This document shows, one piece after another, positions 1 through 8,945 of a stretch of 64,000 bases of DNA. How positions within the stretch are numbered: position 1 is the first letter of the stretch; each line of letters begins with the position of its first letter. Below the pieces are notes generated by a model. That model was not told the DNA's origin. It worked only from the letters and a program-made list of their open reading frames with translations, and ran no database searches. Origin of the DNA: Sedimentisphaerales bacterium. Lineage in GTDB: Bacteria; Planctomycetota; Phycisphaerae; Sedimentisphaerales; SG8-4. A program made the position numbers and the translations under genes. Where the stretch lies: contig JAFGJR010000074.1 in NCBI GenBank assembly GCA_016928975.1, forward strand, positions 1-64,000. Direction: 5' to 3'.

Positions 1-47
1 GGCATCCCCCGCCTTCGCGAGGGCAAGCTTTGCCCGTGACTGGCATT

Positions 48-66
48 CATGGGCGAGACGCCCATG
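48..66. repeat. Short perfect inverted repeat in the leading intergenic region
   Basis: CATGGGC - gagac - GCCCATG forms a perfect 7-bp stem with a 5-base loop, next to a second small hairpin-prone stretch (gggcaagctttgccc, 21-35). It may be a REP-like intergenic element. Positions 1-235 hold no convincing gene; the short open frames there lack ribosome sites and have arginine-rich, non-protein-like composition. Confidence 0.4.
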
Positions 67-235
67 CTACTGAAACGCCTGGCGGCGTCACTACGAACGG
101 GGACGACTCGTGCGAAACAAACCCAATTCGCGGTGATTCAGGTGTCCTGCCGGGTGTCGCCGCGCAGGCGTGACAGGGGGCTGTCGGGGCAGCGAACACC
201 GTCGCACGCTCGATTCCGCTTGCAGCCTTGTCTTG

Positions 236-264
236 TTGCATCGCGGCCAGGGGCCGTGTATCAT
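236..264 (+). promoter_or_regulatory. Sigma-70-type promoter of the kinase gene
   Basis: TTGCAT (236-241), 17 bases, then TATCAT (259-264). This matches the consensus spacing and would start transcription near 271, giving a leader of about 85 nt before the chosen kinase start at 356. Confidence 0.5.
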
Positions 265-355
265 AAACGAGTGCAGAATTCTGCCTCTTCGCGGGGTATC
301 GGTCTGTGAGAAAGGTTGGAAAAGGAGTCCGTATCTCCCGTCACGGGACTTTCGA

Positions 356-2698
356 ATGAGGGATGGCCACGACAATTCGGGGACGCCACCAGACGGAGAA
401 GAGACATTTCCACACTGGAGCGACAGTCTGGAGTCGGATGAGGCACAGGGACCGCTGAGTCCTGGCGCCCAGATCGGCAAATTCCGAGTGGAGGGCCAGT
501 TGGGCCGGGGGGGTATGGGCGTCGTGTACTTGGCCCGCGACACGGAACTTGACCGGTTCGTCGCGCTCAAGTGCCTGCCGCCGGAGGTGAGGCGCAACGA
601 GGCCATGCAATCCCGCCTGCGACGCGAGGCTCGCCTTCTGGCGAAGTTGAACCACCCCAACATCGCGACCCTCTTTCAAGGGCCGGAGGAGGCGGAGGGG
701 ATCATCTACCTGGTCCTGGAGTACATAGCCGGGCAGAACCTGGCGGCACATATTCGCGGGGGCCGACTGAGCCTGGCTGAGGCGCTGTCCATCGCGACAC
801 AGACGGCCACGGCAGTGGCGGCCGCGCACGCACACGGCATCATCCATCGGGACTTGAAGCCCGGCAACATCATGATCACGCCGCTGGGCCATGTGAAGGT
901 GCTCGATTTCGGGTTAGGCAGGGCGATGGACATGGAGACGATGGGCTCCAAGAGCCCACCCACCAGGCCTGGCTGGCCGATGGGGACAGTGGCCTACATG
1001 AGCCCGGAATTGGCGATGGGTAGGCCGGCCGACTATCGAACCGACATCTGGTCGCTGGGAGTGGTCGTCTATGAGATGCTTACCGGCGACCTGCCGTTCG
1101 GTGGCGACTCGGAACCGGCCATACTCCACGCCACGGTGCACGATCCACCCCGTGACATGAGGGAGTGGCGTGAGGCGATTCCCGATGCCCTTGAACAGGC
1201 CGTGCTCAAGATGCTCCGGAAGGAGCCGTCGGGCCGGCATGCGAACATGGACCTCGTGGTCGGCGAGTTGACCTCCCTGTCGCAGAGCGGGGGCGGGCCC
1301 ATCGTCGCCGGCGGCGAGACCGCGTCCATCGCGGTGCTTCCGTTCGTCGATCTGAGCCCGAACCGCGATCAGGAGTATTTCTGCGACGGCATCGCGGAAG
1401 AGCTGATCAACGCTCTGACGCGAATCCCAAACCTGCGGGTGATCGCCCGGACCTCCGCATTCTCCTACAAAGGCAGAAACATCAGTGTCCGCCAGATAGG
1501 AAGAGAGTTGAACGTGAGCACGATTCTGGAGGGCAGCGTGCGGTGGGCGGACGACAGGTTGAGAGTCACGGCCCAGCTCATCGACGTCAAGCACGACTGT
1601 CATCTCTGGTCGGAGCGGTACGACCGCCCTCGGGGCGACATCTTCTGCATTCAGGACGACATCACGTCGGCCATCGTGAATCGACTCAAGCTGACGCTTG
1701 CGGACCAGGAGAAAGCGAGGTCGGTTGGAGGGCGTCCGGCGAATCTCGACGCCTACCATCTTTATCTGCTGGGCTGCTACTTTCGCAGCAAGGGAACGCC
1801 GGGGACCGTGCACAAGGCGTTCGAGTACTTCCAGCAGGCGATCGAGCACGACCCGAACTACGCGCTGCCGTACGTGGGACTGGCCTTGTCCTACAGTCTG
1901 CTCCCGTTCTACAGCCTGTCGCCGCCGATGCAGACGGTTCCGAAAGCCAGGGAGATGGTGGCCAAGGCGCTGCAGATCGACCCGATGCTTCCGGATGCAC
2001 ACGGGGCGCTGGGATTCATCAAGACCTGGTACGAGTGGGACTGGGCCGGCGCCCAGCGAGAGATTCGCCTGGCCATCGAGTTGAATCCGGGGTGTGACCG
2101 GCTCCACCTCTGGTACGCGTACTGCCTCATGCTGCAAGGACGCTGCGAGGAGGCCCGCCGACAGGTGTGCGAGGCCCTCGACATGGACCCGATATCTGTA
2201 CTCCTGAATAGGGAATTAGGACTGATCTCATACTTCGCCGGCGACTACGATCGGGCGGTCGATACGCTGCGGAAGACCCTCGAAATGGACCCGTCCATCA
2301 TGTATGCTCACGCTCATCTCGCGGTTGCCTACATGGGCAAGGGGATGTACGAGGAATCGCTGCGCGAGATTCAGAAAGAGCGCGAGATAGCCCGCGGATC
2401 GCACACGTGGGCGGAGACGCTCGACGGGGTCGTGCGGGCCCAGATGGGACAGCGGCAGGGGGCTCGCGAGGCTCTTGACCGGCTTCTGGAGCGGTCGAGG
2501 CGGGAATATATCTCACCGTTCCATCTGGCTTGCATCTACTTCACTCTGGAGCAGGATGATGAGGGCTTCGAGTGGCTGAGCAGGGCGTACCACGGCCAGG
2601 ACCTGTGGTTGTGTTTCCTCCGGGCCCTTCCCCGGTTTGACTGCATCCGCACGGACGCGAGGTGCATCGAGCTGCTGAGGAAGACGAACTTCGCGTAG
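356..2698 (+). CDS. Serine/threonine protein kinase with TolB-like domain and TPR repeats
   Basis: A cytosolic Hanks-type protein kinase of 780 residues. The glycine loop LGRGGMGVVY is near residue 50, the ATP-anchoring lysine near 72 (VALKC), the catalytic loop HRDLKPGN near 163, DFG near 184 and the activation segment end GTVAYMSPE near 215. From about 322 to 450 there is a TolB/FlgO-like module (SIAVLPFVDLSPN, then LNVSTILEGSVR), followed by TPR repeats to the end. No membrane segment is seen. The in-frame reading extends upstream to 170, but 356 is the first ATG past the likely transcription start; AGGAG lies rather far upstream (322-326). The gene converges with the sigma-companion operon, with only 18 bases between the stops, so the kinase may regulate that sigma factor. 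This regulatory link is inference. Confidence 0.9.
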   Translation: MRDGHDNSGTPPDGEETFPHWSDSLESDEAQGPLSPGAQIGKFRVEGQLGRGGMGVVYLARDTELDRFVALKCLPPEVRRNEAMQSRLRREARLLAKLNHPNIATLFQGPEEAEGIIYLVLEYIAGQNLAAHIRGGRLSLAEALSIATQTATAVAAAHAHGIIHRDLKPGNIMITPLGHVKVLDFGLGRAMDMETMGSKSPPTRPGWPMGTVAYMSPELAMGRPADYRTDIWSLGVVVYEMLTGDLPFGGDSEPAILHATVHDPPRDMREWREAIPDALEQAVLKMLRKEPSGRHANMDLVVGELTSLSQSGGGPIVAGGETASIAVLPFVDLSPNRDQEYFCDGIAEELINALTRIPNLRVIARTSAFSYKGRNISVRQIGRELNVSTILEGSVRWADDRLRVTAQLIDVKHDCHLWSERYDRPRGDIFCIQDDITSAIVNRLKLTLADQEKARSVGGRPANLDAYHLYLLGCYFRSKGTPGTVHKAFEYFQQAIEHDPNYALPYVGLALSYSLLPFYSLSPPMQTVPKAREMVAKALQIDPMLPDAHGALGFIKTWYEWDWAGAQREIRLAIELNPGCDRLHLWYAYCLMLQGRCEEARRQVCEALDMDPISVLLNRELGLISYFAGDYDRAVDTLRKTLEMDPSIMYAHAHLAVAYMGKGMYEESLREIQKEREIARGSHTWAETLDGVVRAQMGQRQGAREALDRLLERSRREYISPFHLACIYFTLEQDDEGFEWLSRAYHGQDLWLCFLRALPRFDCIRTDARCIELLRKTNFA

Positions 2699-2716
2699 AG
2701 ACGCCGAACGCGGGGC

Positions 2717-3226
2717 TCACTGACATGCCTGCTGCGCCTGGCGATAGAGTTCTTTCAGGGTCGGCGCCATCCAGGGCTCGTCGGCAAGCACCTGGAAGGA
2801 CTGGGCCAGATAGGCAGGGGAATGTCGCGTGATCCGTTTGTTGTGAGCGATCAGGGCGCGGGCAATCGCCGCGAAGTAGATCGTCGCGTACACGCGCTGC
2901 ATCTTCTTGTTCGATGCCTTCTCGGCCCACTTCTTGTAGCGATCCTTGATGTCCCGCAGGGTGTCCAGGCTGGTCCGGTCGTCCGACAGGACCGCCTGAA
3001 TCGGCCGGCTCAGGCGGAGACACACCTTGTCCTGTACTTCGTCGATGAGCCCGGACCCGGACTGCACGGGCCGCGACACGGGACACTTCTCCGCGAGCTG
3101 CTCCTGGAGCAACTGCTCGATCGGAACCGCCTCGTCCGCCGAGTCCCGCGTCGGCGCGAGGCAGTCGTCCAGGAACTGGCGGATGTCCTGCGGATCAATC
3201 CCGAACACGGTCCGTTTCTCGGTCAT
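2717..3226 (-). CDS. Sigma-factor companion protein, unknown function (copy 1)
   Basis: A 169-residue, mostly helical soluble protein with no signal peptide. It follows the sigma-factor gene on the same strand after an 81-base gap, so the two are probably co-transcribed. The C-terminal half (VYATIYFAAIARALIAH and the following 40 residues) is clearly related to the protein at 9791-10327 (EVALAVYFAAIAAALVSH), which also follows a sigma factor. I chose the ATG at 3226 because GGGAG precedes it by seven bases; a start further upstream at 3265 has less support. I do not recognise a named family. Candidate roles are an anti-sigma or sigma-regulating factor, based only on the repeated gene pairing. 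Confidence 0.75.
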   Translation of the reverse strand: MTEKRTVFGIDPQDIRQFLDDCLAPTRDSADEAVPIEQLLQEQLAEKCPVSRPVQSGSGLIDEVQDKVCLRLSRPIQAVLSDDRTSLDTLRDIKDRYKKWAEKASNKKMQRVYATIYFAAIARALIAHNKRITRHSPAYLAQSFQVLADEPWMAPTLKELYRQAQQACQ

Positions 3227-3307
3227 GTTGTTGCTCCCAGACTGCACATGCTGCCGACCTGCCATACACTACGTTGCAGAATCGGCGATCTTGCGCGCCG
3301 ACGGGAT

Positions 3308-4042
3308 CTACGCCGGGTGATATTGCTCGAAAATGCTCCGAAGGTCGCCTATCGCCTCCTCGATCTCGTCCTGCGAGCTGCCTGGGCGGGCTATGTGCCG
3401 TGCGAGGACGCGGTGGAAGCGACGTTCGACGGTCACAAGCATGTTCGAGGCCTGCTGTGCCGAGGGGATCGCGTACCTCCTGCAAATCTCCCTTGTCGAG
3501 GACTCCGGCTGGTGGCGCAGGGTTCTCAGGAGTCGCTCCTGGAAGACTCCCCAATGGGATTGCAGGCCATCGCGCAGACACTCCGACTCAAGCTCAGTCA
3601 GCACGGCGTCGAGCACTGTGCAAGCCCACGCGTAATCGAATGCGGCCGCCGGGTCGCATGGCACGGCGGCGGGCACCTCGTACTCGGAGACGTCGGCCTC
3701 CGCCCCGGTGGGAGCCCGCTTCTTTCGCAGCTCGTTGCCGATGTAGTTCTGAAACGACTTGACCAGCAGCGACCGAAATTTCCCCCGCCTTCTGTCCGCT
3801 TTGGAGAGAAACTTCCGTTTCCCCACCAGGATGTCGGTCAGGAAGTCCTCTGTGAAGTCCTTCGCGTCTTCGTGGACGAAGCCTTTTCGCCTGGCGTAGC
3901 AGTACAAGGGATCCCAGTACTGCTTGTACAATTCCTCTCGCACGGCTTCCCGCTGGTCTGCATCCTCGATGTGCGTCCAGCGCGTTGAGGGGAAGGCAGG
4001 TCGTCGTCCAAACGCACTGTCCCGATTCCGAGCTCTGGACAC
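3308..4042 (-). CDS. ECF-like RNA polymerase sigma factor (copy 1)
   Basis: A 244-residue sigma-70-family protein of the planctomycete ECF-like type. The region-2-like part includes STRWTHIEDA near residue 20, then YCYARRKGFVHEDAKDFTED and the GKFRSLLVKSFQNYIGNELR helix. The region-4-like part contains REICRRYAIPSAQQASNMLV and ERRFHRVLARHI, consistent with a helix-turn-helix for -35 recognition. The GTG at 4042 is preferred because GGAGGTG lies eight bases upstream (4057-4051). A longer reading from GTG 4084 has no such site. It heads a two-gene operon with the companion at 2717-3226 and faces the kinase gene. Paralogous to the product of 8946-9716. Confidence 0.85.
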   Translation of the reverse strand: MSRARNRDSAFGRRPAFPSTRWTHIEDADQREAVREELYKQYWDPLYCYARRKGFVHEDAKDFTEDFLTDILVGKRKFLSKADRRRGKFRSLLVKSFQNYIGNELRKKRAPTGAEADVSEYEVPAAVPCDPAAAFDYAWACTVLDAVLTELESECLRDGLQSHWGVFQERLLRTLRHQPESSTREICRRYAIPSAQQASNMLVTVERRFHRVLARHIARPGSSQDEIEEAIGDLRSIFEQYHPA

Positions 4043-4087
4043 GGCTTTTTCACCTCCGACGGTCCAGGCTCCCACCTGCGACACGTC

Positions 4088-4430
4088 ATGATGGGAACCT
4101 CAATCACGTGCCTCTCCAGCGTATCGCCGACGACTCCTCCGCGTCAAGGCCGCCCCGCATGTGGGACATCTCCGCTCGCGGGACAAGACCAGCAGGACGA
4201 GCGTCAGAGCCTGGCATATCGCCGGCAACTTCTTCTTCGGCGTCGGCAGGCCGATTGGCTGGCTGGCCGTCGATCCCATGAGCGGAGCGATGTGGGCCCT
4301 GGACAAGGACTGCGGTGCACGACTCGCCCCCGGCGCCGCCTCGTTCACATCGGATACCAGCAGCTTGAAGGTGGTCTGCGTGAACAGCGTGCCAGATTAC
4401 CTTAGACCACACCTGTGCTGGGTGGACTGA
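4088..4430 (+). pseudogene. Likely frameshifted small envelope protein
   Basis: In one frame, 4161-4430 encodes HIAGNFFFGVGRPIGWLAVD followed by PMSGAMWALDKD. This resembles the C-terminal signature (GN..FGG.IG...D..TGAM..L) of small PEGA-like lipoproteins as I recall them. The upstream half that should precede it (a cysteine and a GTSPL-type turn) appears in another frame starting at 4088. One indel around 4160-4175 would join them. The call is tentative: the shorter 4161 frame could be a real gene of 89 residues, or the resemblance may be chance. It overlaps the 5' flank of the sigma gene on the other strand. Confidence 0.35.
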
Positions 4431-4475
4431 ACGCAGCAATCGAATGCACGGCACGAGGGAAGGAACGATATAGCA

Positions 4476-4530
4476 ACTCAAGGGGCGAAACGCCACCTGC
4501 TAACCCCAGGTCGTCGTTCGCCCCTTGAGT
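4476..4530. terminator. Long inverted repeat downstream of the HU-like gene
   Basis: The arms ACTCAAGGGGCGAA (4476-4489) and TTCGCCCCTTGAGT (4517-4530) pair perfectly over 14 bases around a 27-base loop. It lies about 100 bases beyond the HU-like stop on the minus strand and 45 bases past the small-protein remnant on the plus strand, so it could end transcription from both sides. There is no clear T-run, so simple intrinsic termination is uncertain. Confidence 0.45.
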
Positions 4531-4627
4531 CTATTGGCAATCGGGGAGCAATGCCTCCCTGGTGAAAGACAAGCCCACGTTCCGAGCCACAGAGGCGGGC
4601 CCATCCAGACAATCTACGCGTCACCGA

Positions 4628-4939
4628 TCAGACCATGTCCTTGAGGCTCTTCATCGCGCGAATCTTCACGATGTTTCGCGCCGGCTTTGCCTTGAACATG
4701 GTTTCCTCGCCGGTAAAGGGATTGATGCCCTTGCGAGCTTTGGTGGCAGGCTTGCGCACCACAACCAGCTTCATCAAACCTGGTACGGTGTAGGATCCGG
4801 AGCCGTTGCGGCCGAGGCTCTTCTGAATCTGTCCGGCCATCGCCTCGAACACGGAACCCACCTGCTTCTTCGACAGCCCGGTCGTCGCGGCGATCCCCGA
4901 CAGGATCTCACTCTTGGTCATTGGCTTCTTCTCTGCCAT
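4628..4939 (-). CDS. HU/IHF-family DNA-binding protein
   Basis: A 103-residue histone-like protein, close to the usual HU length of 90-100. It binds and bends DNA as a dimer and helps compact the nucleoid. It starts MAEKKPMTKSEILSGIAATT, has the helix GLSKKQVGSVFEAM, and a basic arm region with KARKGINPFTGEETMFKAKP. In that region the usual GRNP.TG core is replaced by GINPFTG. The end is lysine-rich (RAMKSLKDMV). An AAGGAGG ribosome site nine bases before ATG 4939 fixes the start. A strong promoter lies upstream (5055-5027). It is monocistronic. Confidence 0.93.
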   Translation of the reverse strand: MAEKKPMTKSEILSGIAATTGLSKKQVGSVFEAMAGQIQKSLGRNGSGSYTVPGLMKLVVVRKPATKARKGINPFTGEETMFKAKPARNIVKIRAMKSLKDMV

Positions 4940-5026
4940 AACTCATGGCCTCCTTACACTAAGGACAACAGAAAACTATCCATACACGCCACGAAATCCA
5001 CTCGTGCAACGCGGACATCCACAACA

Positions 5027-5055
5027 TCCATACGTGCTCTTGGGGTGTCTGTCAA
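5027..5055 (-). promoter_or_regulatory. Sigma-70-type promoter of the HU-like gene
   Basis: Read on the minus strand: TTGACA (5055-5050), 17 bases, TATGGA (5032-5027). A perfect -35 box and ideal spacing predict a start near 5020 and a leader of about 80 nt before the HU-like ATG. Confidence 0.6.
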
Positions 5056-5232
5056 GCAAGAATACGTCACAGAATCCGTGAAATCATGCGATTCTTCAAG
5101 GGATTCCTGGCAGAGACGGCTGCCGTGAGGGACTTGTGGCGGTCCCCGCGGGGTCTTATCATGGGCGACAGACCGGAAGAACCAGCGTGGTTCACCCGCT
5201 CGTGATGTCACCTTTTGTGTGAGAGAGGAAAC

Positions 5233-8200
5233 ATGGTTGAGAAGCGCCACACAGGGAGGATCGAGGATCGATCTGGAGCCGGCATCATCCTATGTCTTCT
5301 GCTTCTTTCGGCAGCGGGCGGCCTTGACGCCGCATCGAACGAAAGGTATGTGCCTTGCACGCGCGTGGCGATCCGCGAGAGCCGGTGGTTCCTCAATGAG
5401 CAGGTGACGTATCGAGGCACCAGGGCCGAGGGATTGCTGATGAACGTGCGAATGGTCAACTCGGTCTTCGAGGACCGAGGCCGTCCTGACTTCGATCCGA
5501 ACGCCAACACGGAGGAGTTCCTCGCGCAGATTCCAGACTACGTGGCGCACGGCGTCCGCGCCTTCACGATCTGTCTGCAAGGCGGCATGCCCGGCTACGA
5601 AGGCGCCGTCAATTCCGCGTTCAATGCGGACGGCTCCTTGCGCAACTCATATCTGCGGCGTGTGCGCCGGGTCATCGAGGCCTGTGACCGCCACGGAGCG
5701 GCGGTGATCCTCGGCTGTTACTACCAGCGCCAGGACCAGGTCCTTGCGGACGAGGCCGCCGTGCGTGCCGGCGTCGTCCATGTCGCGACATGGATCACAG
5801 AGAGCGGTTTCACGAATGTCGTTCTGGAGATCGCCAACGAGTTCGAACACGGCGGCTTCGACCATCTCGCGTTGAAGACGGGCGAGGGCATCGCCGAGCT
5901 GATCGGCCTGGCGAAGCGGACCTCGCCGTCGCTGCTGGTTTCCGCCAGCGGGCTGGGTCATGGGCGGTCGTCCGACAGCGTCGCCCGGGCGAGCGACTTT
6001 CTGCTGATCCACTTCAACGGCACGCGACTGGAAGAGATCCCGGATCACATTGCGGCGTTGAGGAAGTTTCGCAAGCCGATCGTGTGCAACGAGGACCAGA
6101 AGATCGGCGAGCAGGGCGCGAAGGCCGCCGAGCTGTGCGTGGCCAACGGAGCGTCGTGGGGCTTCATGCACGTCGAGGTGAATCAGCACTTTCCCTTCAC
6201 GTTCCAGGGGGCCGTGGACGATCCGCAGGTGTATGCGGCCATCCGGCGAGTCACGTCAGCCGCCGCTCTTGGCGACACGAGGCTCCGGCTGATCATCGAG
6301 ACCGACGCCGGCGGCGATCCGGACGACGAGCAATCGCTTGTGCGATTCCTCCTGTACGCGAACGAATGGGACGTCGAAGGGATCATCGCGAATCGCCCGG
6401 CGACCCGGCGACCGGAGAACAGCAATCCCGAGGATACCGGCCTGGGTATCGTGTGCCGGCTGCTCGATGCATACGGCGGGTGTTGGCCGAGCCTTGTGCG
6501 ACACGATCCCCGCTACCCCACGAAGGAGTCCCTCCGGCGGCGCACCGTCGCCGGCTACAACGATATGAATGACGCGGTGAACCTGATCGTGGCGGCGGTC
6601 GACAAGGACGATCCTCGCCCGCTCTGGTATTCGGACTGGGGCACGGACAACGGGGCGGCCGTGAACAACCTGAAGCGGGCTCTGGACCTCGTGTATCGCC
6701 AACGCGGGCCGCAAGGCTACGCGCGATTCAAGTCGAAGATTCGACTGGCCTCCTACGACAAGTTCGGCGATCACACGACCACCATCGCGCCGCCGTTTGC
6801 GATCTGGGTGAACACGTTCCAGCCGCCCATGGAGGGCAAACGCTGGTATCACCGGTTCTCCGCCCTCACGTCCCAGGCCGGGGGCTTCGATCTCAAGCGC
6901 GACGTGCTCACGGATCACGGCCCACTCGGTGCCCTGTACCCGACGAATACGACTCACTGGGCCAAAGAAGGCGACACGATGACGTTCCTCTACCTGGTGC
7001 CGACGGGCATGAACGATCCCAACGAGCCGTCCTGGGGCAGTTGGGCCGGTCGCTATGGGCTGAACGAGAGCTTCCCTGCGATGCGGCACCACTGGGCCAA
7101 TCAGACCGATACGCGGAACGGCGCGGCGAGCCGGGACAATACGCTCGCCCGCTGGGCGGCGGATTTGCAGAACGACTTTCGCGCGAGGCTCGACTGGTGC
7201 GTGAAGTCCGTGAAAGAGGCGAATCACCCGCCCCGCGCGGTCGTGAACGGTGTGGAAGGCAAGGCGATTCTGCATCTGGCCGCACAGCCGGGTCAGATGG
7301 TGTCGCTCGATGCCGGTCTCTCGCAGGATCCCGACGGCGACGCGCTCCGCTACGGGTGGTTCGTCTACCGCGAGGCCGGGACATACCCGGGCGAAGTCAC
7401 CTTGACGAGTGCATCGCCATCTGTGGCGCTGCTGAACGTTCCCGGTGACGCGGCGGGCAAGACCATCCACATCATTCTGACCGTGCATGACGATGGAAGC
7501 CCGCCGCTTACGGCGTACCGCCGGGCGGTTGTGCACGTCTCCGCGACCGACTACTTCCCTCCGCCGGAGTCGCAGGGCGGCTGGCGCAAGCTCGACGAGC
7601 CGGCGGAGATTCGCCGGATTGGCGGCATGGACGCCGCGAAGCTGGACGAATTGAAGGACTGGCTGTTGCAGAGTGACGATCGAGGCTTCGCGGCGGTGGT
7701 GATCCGTCGGGGCTACATCGTGCTCGAAGTCGAGCGAGGCAACAGCGCCAAGACAGACGCCCGCCGCGTGGCGTCGGTCTCCAAGGCGGTCTGTGCGACG
7801 GTGCTGGCGATCGCCTCCGAGCGAAGCCGGCAGGGATTGACGCCTCGGCGGATGAAGTTCGACGACCTCGCGTTCGATTTCATTCCGTGGGCCCAGCCAC
7901 TGAGCGACCCGCGCAAAGCACAGATCACCGTCAAGCAACTGCTCAATCACACGTCCGGCCTGTGCCCGGAGGCGACCGGGGCGTCCAACGAAGGCGCGTG
8001 GGAGTACATCCTCGGTCACAGCGGCGACCCGCGGACCGCCAGGCTCGCGTTCGATCCCGGCGCCGGCTGCGGCTATTCCACGCACGCCCTTCACCATGCC
8101 TCGCTGGTGTGCGAGACGGTGACGGGCAAGTCGTACGACCAGTTCGCCATCGAGGCGCTCTTCAAGCCGCTTGGCATCGAGCACTGGTGGTTCCAGTACT

Positions 8201-8679
8201 TCGACGGCGGCGAGGGGATCGGCCGCCATCCCACGCACGGGCTGGGTATGCCGGCGCGCGACCTCGCGCGGATCGCCTATTGCATGCTCCACGGCGGCCG
8301 GTGGGCCGACCGGCAGGTGATCCCGAAATGGTTCGTCGAGGAAACCGCCGCACCTACACACAATGTCCGAACTCCGGAGATGCGCTGGCATCTCAATCCG
8401 CAAATCTTCTCGCACGCCTGGGAGCTGCCCGCGCGTCTGACCGGCGAGGGCGGTCGCACCGGACTCGGCATTCCCTCCGACGCACGCGACAAGCCCGGCT
8501 CGGGCGGTCAGCTCATCGCCTTCGTGCCCAGCCTCGACTTAGTCGTCACGCGCCAGACCGGCAGCAGCGGCGACTGGCAATACGAAGAATACCTGCGCCG
8601 CGCCTGCGCAGCCGTGATGCCAGGCGCAGCAGGGTCTCATTCCCGGACACAAAGGTCACCGGTCGTCTCGAAGCGTTGA
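5233..8679 (+). CDS. Secreted three-part fusion: GH-like barrel, DUF1593 (Sde0182-like), serine beta-lactamase-like hydrolase
   Basis: A 1148-residue exported protein with three normally separate modules. A signal peptide (IILCLLLLSAAGGLDA) precedes a TIM-barrel glycosidase-like region, residues about 40-345, with NVVLEIANEFEHGG typical of a catalytic Glu strand. Next is a nucleoside-hydrolase-like DUF1593 module, about 351-660 (LRLIIETDAGGDPDDEQSL), with its usual beta-sandwich tail at 666-775 (SLDAGLSQDPDGDALRYGWF). The C-terminal part, about 785-1125, is a class C beta-lactamase/transpeptidase-like fold. Its SVSK motif is near residue 847, but YST replaces the usual YxN near 947. I use ATG 5233 because GAGAGG precedes it; an upstream TTG at 5215 is weaker. 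The natural substrate is unknown; carbohydrate or ester hydrolysis outside the cytoplasm is likely. The gene stands alone. Confidence 0.85.
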   Translation: MVEKRHTGRIEDRSGAGIILCLLLLSAAGGLDAASNERYVPCTRVAIRESRWFLNEQVTYRGTRAEGLLMNVRMVNSVFEDRGRPDFDPNANTEEFLAQIPDYVAHGVRAFTICLQGGMPGYEGAVNSAFNADGSLRNSYLRRVRRVIEACDRHGAAVILGCYYQRQDQVLADEAAVRAGVVHVATWITESGFTNVVLEIANEFEHGGFDHLALKTGEGIAELIGLAKRTSPSLLVSASGLGHGRSSDSVARASDFLLIHFNGTRLEEIPDHIAALRKFRKPIVCNEDQKIGEQGAKAAELCVANGASWGFMHVEVNQHFPFTFQGAVDDPQVYAAIRRVTSAAALGDTRLRLIIETDAGGDPDDEQSLVRFLLYANEWDVEGIIANRPATRRPENSNPEDTGLGIVCRLLDAYGGCWPSLVRHDPRYPTKESLRRRTVAGYNDMNDAVNLIVAAVDKDDPRPLWYSDWGTDNGAAVNNLKRALDLVYRQRGPQGYARFKSKIRLASYDKFGDHTTTIAPPFAIWVNTFQPPMEGKRWYHRFSALTSQAGGFDLKRDVLTDHGPLGALYPTNTTHWAKEGDTMTFLYLVPTGMNDPNEPSWGSWAGRYGLNESFPAMRHHWANQTDTRNGAASRDNTLARWAADLQNDFRARLDWCVKSVKEANHPPRAVVNGVEGKAILHLAAQPGQMVSLDAGLSQDPDGDALRYGWFVYREAGTYPGEVTLTSASPSVALLNVPGDAAGKTIHIILTVHDDGSPPLTAYRRAVVHVSATDYFPPPESQGGWRKLDEPAEIRRIGGMDAAKLDELKDWLLQSDDRGFAAVVIRRGYIVLEVERGNSAKTDARRVASVSKAVCATVLAIASERSRQGLTPRRMKFDDLAFDFIPWAQPLSDPRKAQITVKQLLNHTSGLCPEATGASNEGAWEYILGHSGDPRTARLAFDPGAGCGYSTHALHHASLVCETVTGKSYDQFAIEALFKPLGIEHWWFQYFDGGEGIGRHPTHGLGMPARDLARIAYCMLHGGRWADRQVIPKWFVEETAAPTHNVRTPEMRWHLNPQIFSHAWELPARLTGEGGRTGLGIPSDARDKPGSGGQLIAFVPSLDLVVTRQTGSSGDWQYEEYLRRACAAVMPGAAGSHSRTQRSPVVSKR

Positions 8680-8885
8680 CCGTTGCTCAGCGTGCCGCGC
8701 GCACGCTCCTGGGCAGGTACGGTCTGCACGGGAACCTGTGGGCTTCTGCGCGCGGACGCGCGAGCGGGGGACTCGCCAGCCTGCAACGTGCTCGCATCGG
8801 ACGGCGTGGCGGCCCTCCACTACTCTATTCGCAGAAGGGGTCGCATGTCTGCGCGGCCGGTGGATTTCCTGGCGGGAGCCGGCTA

Positions 8886-8914
8886 TTGCGGGCACCGGTT
8901 TCAAATGCTACAAT
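8886..8914 (+). promoter_or_regulatory. Sigma-70-type promoter of the second sigma-factor operon
   Basis: TTGCGG (8886-8891), 17 bases, TACAAT (8909-8914). The -10 box is nearly consensus. The predicted start near 8921 leaves a short leader before ATG 8946. Confidence 0.6.
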
Positions 8915-8945
8915 CGAAGCTGCCGAAAGACGGTAGGTTCCCTTC

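Noticed and set aside
914..2137. 407-codon minus-strand open frame opposite the kinase
   Set aside because: It mirrors the conserved kinase/TolB coding strand, has no ribosome site and an Arg/His-rich composition typical of antisense frames in GC-rich DNA.
6256..8415. 719-codon minus-strand open frame opposite the triple-fusion gene
   Set aside because: The plus strand carries clear family motifs across the same span; the antisense product has no recognisable domain.
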